64,000 nucleotides of DNA from Paraconiothyrium sp. Pb-2020 (GCA_022419385.1 JAJUBI010000004.1:124001-188000); one strand, 5' to 3'. Positions 44,730 through 57,597 are shown, numbered from the stretch's first letter. Made by a program: numbers and translations. The notes: generated by a model not told the origin, from the letters alone.

Positions 44730-46123
44730 ATGGCATCCACGAGGGTTCTCGTTACAGGCGGAACCGGCTTCCTGGGGTCGGAGATCGTCAAAGCGCTCGT
44801 AGAAGCGAACGGTTTTGCCATCACCGCTCTGGACATCAACCCGCCATCTCTCGGGACGTCATCATACTTAGGTGTCACCTACGTGCGATGTGATATCTTG
44901 AAATTGGGAGAGCTCCGGGAGGTGTTCAAGAAAGCGCAGCCCACTGTCGTTGTGCGTAACGCCCTGGTACCAAATCGCTTCGCTGTCGCGGTTGTTCGAA
45001 CGCTTCCAACTGCGCACCTAAGTTTGAAAATCTCAGATTTCAGCAGATGGCTTTCGGTGGCGGTCTTCTCTTCGTAGAAATCATACTAATATTGTTTTCT
45101 CTGTAGTTACACACGGTCGCCGTCAACCTACTTGGAGTAGCACGGTACAGTATGGAGGGAAAAGATGCAGTGTTTGCGGTCAACGTAGATGGGACTAAAA
45201 ATGTGATAGAAGCAAGCCAGGAATGTGGGGTGAAGGCATTTGTGTATACAAGTAGCGTGACAGTACTGTTAGACCAGCTCGAGGAAAATTTTATGAACGC
45301 CGACGAAACGTGGAGCACTGGAAGAGCAACCACATTATATGGACAATCTAAGGTATGCCACGCTCCTCATATTGGCTCCGTAACCTTGCTTACAAAGGGG
45401 TTGTACCTTGTATTTGATCTTCCGTCTCCAAATCTTAAAGAACCTTTCTTGTGCTTTACTCATTATTTAATTCGCAGACAATGGCCGAGAGGCTTGTCCT
45501 AGCTTCGAACACGCCCAGCTTCCGGACCTGTGCTCTGCGATCAGCACCCATTTTCGGTCCGCGGGACCCAGTCACCATTCCTACGATCCACGGTCTGATT
45601 GCCAATGGTGAAACCCCGTTCGTTCTCGGCTCGGGTACCAATTTGCAAGATTACGTCTATGTTTCTAACGTTGCGGATGCACATATTCTCGCCTTGCGGA
45701 ATCTCCTCAGCCTAGGAACTGCCGCTGGAGAAGCCTTTTTCATCACTAACGGCGAGCCGATTACCGTGCGGGACCTGTGTCTCGCTGTGTGGAAAGAATT
45801 CGGCCACTATCCACGATTCCAACTTCGTATTCCGGAGGACTTGGCATGGTGGATGGGATGGGGCTCGGAATGGGTGAGCTGGCTTACCGGCGTGAAGGGA
45901 ACATTCAGTCGCGGGGTCATATTAGATGCAACAAAGACACGATATGTAAATATATCAAAGGCGAGACGTGTGCTTGGCTATAACCCGCGGGTTAGCTTAC
46001 CCGAAGCGTTGAGAGAGAGTTGTCAGGTGAGTTGGGTTGGCCCTCGTCACGTTGAAGGGTAGTTGATCCTGACACTCACAGCAGCATTTACAGCAGCAAA
46101 TTGACGCTCAGACAAGGCAGTGA
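44730..46123 (+). CDS. NAD(P)-dependent 3-beta-hydroxysteroid dehydrogenase family protein (Erg26-like)
   Basis: Extended short-chain dehydrogenase. Exons are 44730-44951, 45107-45352, 45478-46026 and, less sure, 46094-46123; 348 residues. The Rossmann start is VLVTGGTGFLGSEIVKALV (TGxxGxxG). The active site has YTSS and YGQSK (YxxxK). Family features include NADETW, RSAPIFGPRD, DYVYVSNVADAHILA and GEAFFITNGEP, all like sterol-4-alpha-carboxylate 3-dehydrogenase (Erg26). The segment after the first strand (HTVAVNLLGVARYSMEG) differs from classical Erg26, so it may be a paralogue acting on another sterol or secondary metabolite. If the last intron is not used, the protein would end at 46062 after a few more residues. 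No cluster genes flank it. Confidence 0.85.
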
Positions 46124-46872
46124 TCTCCAGACGACAGGCATTCCGGCAATGAACCACAACCACCTCTACATATCGCTCTTGCGATACATGGCTGCGGAAC
46201 CAAATCTATAGCGTATTATTAGAGACATGAGAACTCAAAGTTATCCCGAGCGATATTAACGCAAAAATCATGTGAACGCCGATCAATGATCAAAGTTACA
46301 TACGGAATACAGTGCTACATCAAAGCACAGACCGTGACCCAAATGCCCACATCTACGGTCAGGCGAGGTATTCAAACCTTCCTTAGTAGTCTATCTTCGG
46401 CATAAGAAATGCGAATGACCTGGCAATAGCCGTTTCTTTTAGTCAAGCTCTTGTCGGTACACCGGTGTAGCGCAACGCAGGCCGCTCTGGTCTATCGCTA
46501 CTTGGGGACGACGACGAAGAGAGTTCTGCTCTCGTCACTACTTCATCCCACTTTCTTCACCATTCAGTGCTCTGTCTACCCCGGGTCTTACATGACTCAT
46601 CTGGGCTGGTGGTCATAAGAGCTCCTTGGGGCAGAAGACCAGCCGTCATGACTACCCAGCGCAAGAGGTGTCGGCCTTCACTCTTAGCCGGGGCTTGAAC
46701 CTTCGTTCGGGGCAATCTTGGTCTTCAAACTTGTCGCTAACCTGTCTACATGGCTCTCGATTGAGTCATGCTCTCTTGTTCTGGTGTTGTACATCTCATG
46801 TCTACCTAGGTAATCTACAAAATTTCTTACACAGCGTAGTATATCTGCCATACTCCTTTTTGAACTATACAT
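46124..46872. other. intergenic between convergent genes
   Basis: 3' regions of the dehydrogenase gene and ATP11. A 96-codon plus frame at 46626-46916 overlaps the ATP11 3' end and lacks a domain. Confidence 0.5.
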
Positions 46873-47874
46873 TTAAACGATTTTCTCCGCCTCCTCGAGC
46901 AGTCGCTCTACTCTAAATCCCCCATCCCCTCTTGTAAACATTTCCAGCAGCTCGCTCCTGCTTTTGCCCTCTTCACTGACAACGTAGAACTTCTGCATAC
47001 ACATCACGAGGAAGCGTGCTTCGTCTATGGTAACACCTCGGCCCTCAACAACGGTGCCTTGGCCCAGTACCAGGTCATGCGAGTCTGCGAGCTCAGAGTG
47101 GAACGTGATAGTGGTATGTGGCGACGCAAACTCCCCTCTCAGCTTATAATCTGCCAGGCTTGTAAATAGTAGCGTCGTCGTGTTTGCATGTGGGTGCGCG
47201 AATTGAAGGTAGTGTAACTCGGCGGCTGTTTGCGATTGCGTCGCATTGACGTCGGCGTCGGGCAATTGATCGGTTGGGACTTCGCGGGGTAAAGGCAATA
47301 CGAAGGAAGGGTGTCGCTTTGCGGTCTCAAGAAGCGGTAAAGGTTGATGGGAGGGAGAAGTGTACGGATTGGGCATTGGAGGCGTGGCGGAGGCGCCAAA
47401 GGACTTGGACTTCTTTGGCAGGCAGGGAAGCTATCTTGTCGAGGGCGAGAAACGAGTCGAGGGTCTTGACGCCGGGGGGTGGTTTCGACGTAGTTGGAGA
47501 GGCCGACTGGGGTGTTGGTGGGGCGGTGGTGCGGGCCAGGGCGACGTCGGCGCGGCTGATGAGCTGGAGGACGAGGGTTGCGGAGATGGCGGAGGTGTCA
47601 AGGGTGCGGTGGCCCCTGGAACGGAGGCTTGTTTCCTGAGCTCCTCAATCTTGTCCTTGTAGGCTTTCTTGAGCTCGGAGACACCATTGAGCCCCTCCTC
47701 TTTCGCCTTTGACTCGAGCTTGTCCTTGTATTTTGCGAGTATGCGCTCTTGGGCGCCGTGCGTAGCGAGAAAGCGGACATCCTGCACGCGTGCCCAGCGG
47801 CGTTGGCAAGTTCGAAGGCTGGCGAGTGGCTGGCGGACGAGGTGTCGCAGCATCGGTATGCGGAGTGCAGCCAT
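46873..47874 (-). CDS. ATP11: ATP synthase F1 assembly factor 1 (Atp11), with two compensating frame slips
   Basis: Mitochondrial chaperone that binds F1 beta subunit during assembly. The ATG at 47874 opens with a presequence-like start (MAALRIPMLRHLVRQPLASL), then a helix ILAKYKDKLESKAKEEGLN and KKAYKDKIEELRKQASVPGA. The conserved middle (GVKTLDSFLALDKIASLPAK, then VLWRLRHASNA) lies in another frame, and the end (HPSFVLPLPRE ... EEAEKIV, stop at 46873) is back in the first. The shifts fall at the six-base G run at 47474-47479 and near 47325-47335. The total span, 1002 bp, is a multiple of three. A phase-0 intron GTTCCA...CCCCAG could replace the first shift, but removing the second by splicing would delete a conserved segment. 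Family identity is firm; the exact reading is not. Confidence 0.82.
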
Positions 47875-49003
47875 TGTGTAAGTGCAGGATGAACGGGATG
47901 GCACTGGCGACCAGATGGTTGATGATAGTCGCTGCATCAGCGGAGACCGAGGAAGATCCGAGGCATCTCCACAGACCCTGCAGCGCTTGAGACCTGGAGC
48001 CCGGGCCCGGGCCTTACGGTACCACGTGACTGTCACATGTCCACGGGTCTCGCTCATGTCGGGTCCACGGGTCCACGGTCATGCTCGTGGGAGTGTTGGC
48101 TGCGCTTAGCTTCGTGCTGTAGGCCACGGTCATGTTTGCCCGTAATGTGCCTGTGCCTGCGTCTATGCGGTGCCTGCATCTAGGTGCCTAGGATCTGGTG
48201 GAGCCGGCGAGGGGCACGCATCGTAGACATCGTCTTCGTATCCCGCACATAGTGGCGATCAGCACGCTCTGCTTGGTCGTGTTACTGCGAAGACAGGTCC
48301 ACTTGTCATTGTACAGCTCGTGAAGCAGAGCCCGAGGGCTCGTACGTGCTATCTAGCAGTCCGAGGAATCGATGTGGTTACCTTTGAAGTTGGGGCGAAG
48401 CTGTGGAACCACGTCCGCTCTTTTGAAAGACTCGACATGGTGCAGCCTGGAGCACTAGTGATCTTCTCGCCGTAAGCCTCTTCTACTGTACATCTCTGTC
48501 ATTTGGCTCGTGTTGTGGTGTGCGAGTGCTTCGTCGCTTCCACCTGATCGACAGTCTTGTACATGGACTAGCGGGCTCGAGAGGGTGGCATGCCGTGGTG
48601 TTTGTACACCCACTCCACACCACCTCCCAGCAACGTGCACAGCCCATCCTGTCGCCCCGCGCAGACCAGTATTATCGCCGAAAGCTTTATCCCCAAGGCC
48701 CAGCAGCATACTCGGCGCGCCGCCGCCCGCGCAACAGCAACACATACAAGCGACGCCCCCGCTGCCCCCCGCTATACCGTGGAGTCTGCCCGGCGCTCTG
48801 GCACGCCATATTGCCTGTCCGCCCGCGCCCTACCCTGAAGACCGACACCGCGCCCAACCCGTAGCGACCTTCCTCTCCTCTCCCTCCTTTGTGGGGGGCC
48901 ATATGCCCGCGCCCGTCCGCAACCTTTGCGACGTGTCTCGAGGCACGCCGAAAGCGCTCTCGCACGCTGCCTGTCAAGCTGGCTACAGCACTTGGTAGCG
49001 GGT
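47875..49003. other. intergenic
   Basis: Divergent gap between ATP11 and the ArfGAP gene. Plus frames at 48510-48998 are Pro/Arg/His-rich with three overlapping readings and no domain; I reject them as genes. Confidence 0.5.
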
Positions 49004-52000
49004 ATGGGGGCCGTCAACAGCAGACCTGAGGAAAATACTCTTTTCCTCCGCGACCAAAATCGCTGTATGTATCCTTTTTTAGCTCTGCACGATCCTATGC
49101 TGATTCGAGGCAGTTTCCGTTGCTGCTCTGAGCATTACAAACGGCCGCGGCCGCACGCTCCTGCATATCACACCGAACGCCTTCCCCGCGTCAAGATATT
49201 CCGCAAAACGGGAGCTCGGGGACGACAGTGTGATTGACTACATACTCGTGCGTCACTCCAGCTTCGAAGAAGAGTTCTCATGCTGATTCTACGCTCAGGA
49301 TCCCGAATCAAGTCTCGCTGGCGGTCCGCCATCCTTCCTGCTGCGCTTATCGAATGACGACGAGCTCACTTTCAATTTCACATTCGTAATCAGGCAGGTT
49401 CAAGCTGCGCCGAGTATATACAACGTCAATAATACCCCATCTACTATTGCTCCAACCGGTCTGGTCGATACGGCAATTAATGGCTTAACATTTGTATTTG
49501 GATCAAACGCAAGAGAGTTGGACAACCTAGTCACCAGAGAATTCCACGCGAATCCTAACCTACACAAAGACCCACACGTTGAACTTGTGGGGGATTACAC
49601 TACGGGCGGCACCGGCTCAGTCCAGTTCCAGTGGTCATGGAAATGGAAGCCACCAAAATCGAATGAGGACCGAGGGGGTGGCTGGCGTACAAGTTGTTGC
49701 TTTGTCGAGTACGACCAGCGAGCCCACAAGCTAGAGACTCTTGCGAACTTTACTTTCTGGGTCCACAACACGCGGCCCATCCAGAGTCCGAAATCACCTT
49801 CTCCCCGCATGGAACTCGGTGTACCCCCGAGGCTTCGTGTTCCCTCCGCCCAGAGTATCGAATCACGAGTCAGCGATTCCGACAATGACAGAGACCCGCT
49901 CGATGTGCCTCCCAGGTCCCCAACCTTCGAACCTATTCCGGAATACGGACTGGGTTTGGTTCCAAGCCAGGTTACGACCCTGACGAACAGCACAGTCAAG
50001 GTGGATGTCACTTGTTCTCGTCCAGGAGAAGATTTGAGCCAGACCGAAGACGGTCCTCTCTTCCGTGCCACCATGAAATCGCTGGAGCAGAAGACCGGCA
50101 ACATGCGCACCAAGTGGAAGAAGGTCCTGAAGCGAGCTGAGTCGGCGCTTGAGGCCCAGGTAGCGTGCAACAATGCGATGGCCGACCTGATGGAAGCTCT
50201 ACGCGAGGCGTCGACATCGAATGCGAATGCAGTTCAACCAGCTATTGACCACTATTTCGACAAAATTGCGAAGGAGATCTTGGCCTACGAGCGTATGAAC
50301 TCGTCAAACATCCAAAAGCTTATCATCGATCCCATCTATAAGCTCTATAACATCGATATTAAGCAAGCAGAGACGAAGCGGAAAGACTTTGAAGAAGAAA
50401 GTAAAGAGTACTACGGTTATCTCAGTCGATATCTGGGACAACGCTCCGACTCCATGAAGGAAAAGAAGCGTGCCGAGACCGATTCGAAATACCAGTCCAA
50501 ACGTCGGAATTTTGAGCTCAAACGCTTCGATTATTCCTCATTCATGCAAGATCTTCATGGTGGGAGGAAGGACCAAGAGGTGCTGTCGCATCTCACCAGA
50601 TATGCAGATACTCAAGCCAGGAACTACTTGGATACTGCCAAAAAAATTGAGACAATGATCCCGCAATTGGAGGCTTTGTTTGTAGAAGTAAAAGAAGCGG
50701 ACAAGGAATTTCAGCTACAGAGGACAGAGAGGGAGGAGAAGCGCAGGGCGCTCGAAAAGAGCAAGAAACAGTATGATGAACCACCACCAGCTCAAGCCTT
50801 GCCCACGACACCAGCCAATGGTAGCATTGCAAGAACGGGAGTAACATCCGAAACGAGCCTGCCCGGACGTAAATCAAGTATCGCTCCGGTCCCACCAAGC
50901 ACAGCAAACCCCACCCAGACATTCTCGTCATTGACTAGCATACCCACCATTGCGTCACCGCAGAGTCCAGAGGTCAGCCATGCAACGCTGGCCGGAAGTC
51001 CTCAGCCCAACAAATTCAAGGGCATCCGCGACCTTGAAGACAAAGATCATAGCATTTCGAGCAGTGTCGATGTCAAAAATGGCGCACATCGCAAGGAAGG
51101 TCTTTTGTGGGCACTCAGCAGACCGGGCAGTCACGTTGATCCCAAGGGTCTCAACAAGACGGCGTGGCATAAGTGAATATTACCTGAAACGAAAATCGTG
51201 TCATAGCTAACGTTGATTAGGTTCTGGATCGTGCTAGACCAGGGCAAGCTTTCAGAATACACTAATTGGAAGCAGAGTTTGGAGCTTCACATGGAGCCCA
51301 TAGATCTGCGCATGGCGTCGGTCAGAGAAGCTCGTAATCAAGAGCGTCGGTTTTGCTTCGAGGTCATCACTCCACAATTCACCCGAGTCTATCAGGCAAC
51401 CAACGAAGACGACATGAAGTCCTGGATTGCCGCCGTCAACAATGCTCTGCAATCGGCTGTGGAGTCTGTTGGAAAGCAAGATCGCCCGTCAACCGACTCT
51501 TTACCCGGACAAACCAGAAGGGATATTGCGTCCGTATTGACGGGTAAAAGTCCTTCTTTATCGAGTCATAAGAACCATTACAATTCCAAAACTCCAGCTC
51601 GCCATGCGACCGTAGGCGACCGCCCCGGATATCGAAGAGAAGAGCCCGTCGGTGACGACGGCAAACTACTCAAACAAGTGCGTGACGCAGATGCCAGTAA
51701 CAAAGTCTGTGCAGACTGTGGATCTGACAGCAAGGTCGATTGGGTTTCCATCAATCTCGGAATCGTCATCTGCATTGAGTGTAGTGGTATTCATCGGTCA
51801 CTAGGAACGCATATCTCCAAAATTCGCTCCTTGACGCTCGATACGAATTCATTCACTCCGGACATCGTAGACATCCTCATCAAAATAGGCAACAGCAACA
51901 GCAATGCGATCTGGGAGGCAAGACTCTTGGGATCCCTAAAACCAGCTCCGACCTCGACTCGTGAGCAAAGGTTACATTTCATCACATCGAAGTATGCCGA

Positions 52001-52604
52001 TCGAGCCTTTGTTGCTCCGATTTCCCCTGCACTGTCGCATTACGCTACGCCTGAAGAAACGCTGCTTGCGTCGATTAAGAAGAACGATATCCAAAACGTT
52101 CTCTACGCATTAGCACTCAAGGCAGACCCAAATTCGAAAGACCGATCTCGCGGCACGCATGCAGTGTTTTTGGCTTTGGCTGCAGCTGATCCTGCATCGC
52201 CTTCAGCATCTGCGTCGCCTGCAAGCTCACCATTGCCTGGTGCACGACCAACGACACCTCATGCCCCACTTCGGAAGTCATTCCCGGTCGCTGAACTCCT
52301 TCTGCAAAACGGCGCAGAACTTCCGTCGCAGTCCGCACCAATCCCACTAAGCTCATCGGCACGGCTGTACCTCGAGCACAAAGCTGACCAACGAGCCGGG
52401 CGGAGGCCCATGCCCATGGCTGGGAATCAGCCCAACACTAGCGGAGATATACTCACTGCACTCCCTTCCATCGTAGCTGGTAACGGTAGCACTCCTGCAG
52501 AACGTGCCAAAGATCGAGAAGCGAGGTTACAAAAGCGCGTCTCTGCTGGCGGAAGGTTGGTCAAGAATCTCTCGGATCACTCCGAAGGTAGGCGAGGCCC
52601 ATAG
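49004..52604 (+). CDS. BAR-PH-ArfGAP-ankyrin protein (ACAP/Csx2 type)
   Basis: GTPase-activating protein for Arf, shaping vesicle membranes. Exons are 49004-49064, 49114-49247, 49299-51172 and 51221-52604; 1150 residues, in frame. The N-terminal 240 residues form a fungal-specific region (ALSITNGRGRTLLHITPNAF). A BAR helical domain follows (about 340-600, for example MEALREASTSNANAVQPAID). A PH domain begins FWIVLDQGKLSEYTNW (about 691). The ArfGAP zinc finger has Cys at about 853, 856, 874 and 877 and the catalytic Arg at about 882 (CIECSGIHRSLGTHI). Ankyrin-like sequence follows (LLASIKKNDIQNVLYALALK). A GTAGGC donor near 52588 could add an alternative C-terminus. The family includes S. pombe Csx2 (Cnt6). 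Confidence 0.93.
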
Positions 52605-53566
52605 TTTGTGCTCTCGCTCACATCTTTCTTATATTAGTGCATATTTCCCTTGGACCGCTTGCAGCATTTCACTTTGGTCATCCGAAAGTTAGCACGCGCT
52701 GAATCGGCTTCCGCAACATGGCGGGTTTATGTTCGAGCTGGATTGAACGGTCGGCGTTTTGTGGGATTGAAGAAACATGCGAACAGTGTTGATGTATTTT
52801 GAGCATCGTGGAGCACGTTATCTAAGATCAAAAGGCCTTGATGCACGGCCTCGTGGTAAAGCTTCCAGGAAAGGTGCGATTGGTGTGGCTTCGATCGGGT
52901 GGATACCGTGTCTTCTATTGCCTGCTTTTGATCTGTGAGACAGCTGTTTAAGTTGGTGAGTGTATTGAGTCAACCCATCCTCCTGTGTTCGCATGTAGAG
53001 CAAAGACGGTGGTAGGCATAACGAGTAACGGTAGGAGCTGGGCATCGCTGTGACGGCCTTGCTCCGATCATTGCTTTCGTAATCGATGCTGAGCACCGGA
53101 CCTGATGCAATGCGATTCGACGTCAATTCATGTTGTCTGACGGCAGTGTACCTAATAACCTTTTATTTTAGAGGCTGAGTGGAACTGCTTGTGATTTGAG
53201 TTAAAGGGCTCTGAATAGTCTTGACTCTACAATGGGGTGGTGAACTATCCCGCCTGATACATAAGTGCTTACAAGCTGCGATACAGCCTTGATTTTGCCT
53301 AAAGAGAGAAGTGCCTCTGTCTGGAGCATTGTCATGTACGCATGTCCGAGAAGAGTCATTTGAGGGAGAAGAGTCACTCTAGTGAGAAGAGTCATTTTGG
53401 GGAAAAGACTCATTCTAGGGAGAAGAGTCATCTTAGGATGCGGAGGTGGAGGTGCAGGTAGTGCACTGCCACAGATCACGTGAGCCAACGCCACGTGCGG
53501 CACACTCGAATTTCGCTCGACAAAAGAATCGCGCGACCCCACCACCGACGCACAACAGCAAACAAG
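52605..53566. other. intergenic
   Basis: Between the ArfGAP gene and eIF3b, both plus. It holds the 18-bp tandem repeat listed separately. The minus frames here cross the repeat or have no domain. Confidence 0.5.
53348..53437. repeat. imperfect 18-bp tandem repeat, five copies
   Basis: Five units of about 18 bp with the core GAGAAGAGTCATT and a variable end, about 130 bp upstream of the eIF3b ATG. The repeat contains GAGTCA, which resembles half of an AP-1/Gcn4-type site (TGAGTCA); this is only a resemblance. Confidence 0.85.
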
Positions 53567-55888
53567 ATGGCGACCGGCTACGACAACCTCCCTATGGACG
53601 ACGAAGAATTCGACGAGTCCCAAATTGACTTCACCGACATCGAAGATCAATACCAAGTGCGCTTAGATGAGGGGCTGGACGCTTTCGTGGTCATCGACGG
53701 CCTGCCCGTCGTACCTGAAGATAGCAAGGCCAAGCTGGTGAAGTTCGTGCTGAGGAAGCTGAACTCCGTGGGAAAAGTCAAAGAGGATGGCGTCCACATG
53801 CCCGTTGGCGATGATGGAAAGACTGAGGGGTGCGTCTGCATGACGCGAACACGCTGCAGACTGAGCTAACGCGGGGTTAGATATGCCTTCGTAGAGTACA
53901 ACGCGCCCAGCGAGGCCGTCGCAGCCGTCAAGCAGCTGCATCTTACCCCGCTAGACAAGAAGCACACGATGCAGGTCAACAAGCTCACCGACATCGACCG
54001 CTTTGGAAAGGAGGGTCGCGTCGACGAGGAATACCACGAGCCGCACATCGAGCCATTCCAGCAGAAGGAGCATTTGCGCTCGTGGCTTGGCGATCCCGAG
54101 GGACGTGACCAGATGGTTATGTTCCGCAACGAGAAGGTCGGGGTTTTCTGGAACAACAAGGAGGACGGTCCCGAGCCGGTCGTGGACCGCGAGAACTGGA
54201 CCGAGTCGTTCGTGCAGTGGTCGCCACAGGGGACATACCTCACATCGATGCACGCTCAGGGTGTGCAGCTATGGGGCGGCAAGGCGTGGAGCAGGCAAAA
54301 GCGGTTTGCGCACCCTGGTGTCAATTTGGTCGACTTCTCGCCGAGCGAGAGATATGTTACTACGTGGTCCCATCGCCCGCTCCAAGTGGACGAAAACCAC
54401 CCCGTCCCATCTCTTTCGTTGGAAGACGACGGCAAGAACTACGTTATCTGGGACATCGCCACCGGCAAGCCACTGCGCTCGTTCACCACTATAGACGTAC
54501 CAACGACAACGGATGTCGACGGCCAACCTGTGAAGAAGAAGATGCAATGGCCTACCTTCAAGTGGTCAGCTGATGAGAAGTACGTTGCTAGGATGACGCC
54601 GAACCAGTCCATATCCGTATACGAATTGCCCCGTATGAACCTGCTAGACAAGCAGTCGATCAAGATTGAAGGTGTAATGGATTTCGAATGGGCACCCGCT
54701 ACGCCAAAGCGAGAGGGTATCAAGACCTACGAGCAACTGTTCTGTTACTGGACGCCCGAGCTCGGCAGCAACCCTGCCAAGGTCGGTCTTATGTCGGTCC
54801 CTTCGAAGGAAATCGTTCGTACTCGCAACCTTTTCAATGTCTCTGATGCCAAGCTTCATTGGCAATCTGAGGCCGCGTATGTCTGCGTCAAGGTCGATCG
54901 TCATTCCAAGTCCAAGAAGTCCATGGCTACTAACCTGGAGATCTTCCGTGTCAAGGAAAAGGGTGTTCCTGTCGAGGTGGTTGATTCTCTCAAAGACACA
55001 GTCATCAACTTTGCCTGGGAACCTAAGGGCAACCGATTCGTTCTCATTACGGCTGGTGAAATCCCTGCCGGCGCAGCGGTTCCACCCAAGACTGCCGTGT
55101 CCTTTTTCGCTCCAGAAAAGCTTAAGGGTGGAGCTCCTGGTAACTTCCGTCACATCAGAACGGTTGACAAGAAGAACAGCAATGCTATCTACTGGTCTCC
55201 CAAGGGACGCTTTGTTGTCGTTGCAGCACTCCAGTCGCAGCAATCATTCGATCTTGATTTCTGGGATCTTAGCTTTGACAAGCCCAAGGACGATGCCGAA
55301 AAGGGTGACAAGGAGCTCAACGCCAATCTGCAGCTCATGGCAACTGCGGAGCACTATGGCATCACTGATATCGAGTGGGACCCCTCAGGTCGCTATGTCG
55401 CCACAGTAGCCTCCGCATTCAGACACCACGTAAGTCTCAGAGATGCTTGATACGCTGCACCAGGCCACACACTAACAGCACTACAGATGGAAAATGGGTA
55501 CCATATGTACGATTTCAAGGGTACTTTGCTCCGCGAAGAGCATATCGACCGCTTTAAGCAGCTTATCTGGCGCCCGCGACCCCCGACTCTGCTTTCCAAG
55601 GAAGAGCAAGCCGAGATTCGCAAGAACTTGCGCAACTATTCCAAGATGTTTGACGAGCAGGACCAGGCCAAGAAGAACACTGCCAACAAGGCGGTAATTG
55701 AGGAGCGCCAGAGACTGCTCAACGAGTGGCTTGAGTTCCGCAAGAGCATGCGTGAGATGCTGGAGGAGGAGGGTGCGGAGATTGAGCTGAACGATGGCAA
55801 GGTGCTCAGGGAAGAGGATGGCGAGGTGGAGGAGATTGAAGAGATTGTCGAGGAGATTATCGAGAAAAGTGAGGAGGTGGTACAGTAG
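53567..55888 (+). CDS. PRT1: Translation initiation factor eIF3b
   Basis: Scaffold subunit of eIF3, joining the 40S subunit near its mRNA entry. Exons are 53567-53829, 53881-55429 and 55487-55888; 737 residues, in frame, close to the yeast length (763). An acidic start (DDEEFDESQIDFTDIEDQYQ) leads into an RRM (about 40-125, with FVVIDGLPVV and YAFVEYNAPSEAV). A nine-bladed WD40-like beta-propeller follows (TESFVQWSPQGTYLTSMH, AIYWSPKGRFVVVAAL, GITDIEWDPSGRYVATVA). The C-terminal helix is charged (EERQRLLNEWLEFRKSMREM), then a Glu-rich tail. Plus-strand neighbour: the histidine kinase, 1.7 kb downstream. Confidence 0.97.
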
Positions 55889-57597
55889 CTGTGTATGGCA
55901 TTTGCTCAGCGGTGTTATGAGATTAGGTGCAATGACAAGTTTTTGGCATTGGCAGATTTCCTTGCGTCATGACGTCTGCACTTCCAGCTGTATAACTGCT
56001 ACAAAACATCGTCCGACAGTAAGAATAGGATGGCAGTGGAGACGTGTCGTCGTACTCGGGAGATTCAAGTGATAGTTGGCGCAGCTTCGAATTTGTAGGG
56101 AGGTGATGGGGCATGATGATGTACATCCAATGGCTACAAGTTGACCGGCTACAACCCGCCCCTCATGCAGTAGGTGGCCTAGTCTACTATTGTACCGGCA
56201 TTGGAGGGGTGGGGGAAGAGCATCGGGTCGGGATTGATGTCGGTCCAGACCGTTGCCAAGATGGGCCGCAGGTAACAACACAGGCTTTCTCTTAGTGGAT
56301 ATGGGCTTGTGCGTCGTCATAGACTAATGCGCGGCTCTCCGAGGGCTTTGAGCGGCTGTGAGGGAGGGTTACGAAGGGGAAGTTTGAGGAGTGGGTGAAA
56401 GACGCAGTGTTGGGCCAATGCATGCTTGGTCGGTGCAGACCGGGAAGCTGGGGATTATCAAAGCTTAGCCGGATCTGAAACACAGGGTTCTTGGACCCGT
56501 AAACCGTTGTACAGGATCGACGTGTCCAAAGTGCTGGGAGGCGGGAACATGGCACAGGATGTATCTTTGTTCGTGATGTTAGCGAAAGGTGCAAGCAGAC
56601 TTGGGTTCATGTGGACGTGGTAGCAGCCTGGATCGAACCATGGAGCGACAGCATGGTCGGATGGTCCGGGCTAGCAGTTCTGTCAGCATCTCGCTGGCTG
56701 ATATCTTTGTCATAGAGGTTGGGTAGAAGCTAGGATCTCGGGTCACCAGATTTCCGAGGGTAGGCCAGCCAGTCGAAGTGTGCAAGAGTGCCGTGAGCTG
56801 GCGAGTCACGACCCCAGAAGTACTGCATTACTCGTCCTTGATCGGCGTCTGGACGGAGCGTTTCGGGTAGAGATCGACATGACTGTGCTCAAAGCGTGCG
56901 CTGCGAGCATGGCGTCCCGTTAAGGGGCGAGGGGATGCTCTTGGCCCGAAGGAGCAAGAAGCTCTGTGGGCGATGGTGGTGCCTGCAAACGCGATCTACA
57001 CGACTATGCAAAGACGCAGAGGAGAGGCACGACAGGCCTGTCTCTCCGCGATGCCGCCATGTAACGTTACGTTGCGCCACACGTTGGGGCGTCGCGCCGT
57101 TTGGGAGGAGCCTGGGCGCGTCTGGGAGGGCGATGCAAAAGCTCCGGCGTGGGCTGGGACGCGGGCGCGGGCGCGGTTTTGTACGAAGGTTCACTGTGGG
57201 TGCGTCTTGGGGGCGGCGGCCATCTAGAACGCAGGCAATCAGCCCCCGCCCGCTCGCCCTGGCACGCGCCGGGCCAGCCCACAACAGCCCAGTCGGACTT
57301 TGCTGCAGTCTAGATTCTACATGGCCCTGCGGCGCGTCTTCCCGTGCAACTCGACCACTTGCCAGTCGGCCTCCGCTGCTGCCACCGCCCTAACGCCGCA
57401 TCCGCTGCTCTCTGCTCTCTGATCCCTCGCATCCCCTCCAGCTCGTGCCCCGACAGCTGCATTCCGTCCCCGCCTTCCTCCTACTGCACCCACCCACTGC
57501 CGCCCTCGAGAGCACGCCGCGCCCACACGAGCCCGACACTGTTCGTCCTGACCCCTGCACCGCCCAGGAGCCTCTTCTCGTCTCGCCCGCATCCCGG
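55889..57597. other. intergenic
   Basis: A 1.7-kb gap before the histidine kinase. The second half is GC-rich, with many overlapping frames on both strands and none with a domain; it probably includes a long C-rich 5' leader, where the kinase frame itself stays open to about 57445. Confidence 0.45.

Noticed and set aside
48510..48998. Three overlapping Pro/His/Arg-rich plus frames
   Set aside because: All three frames are open because the DNA is C-rich; none has a domain or leads into the ArfGAP exons.
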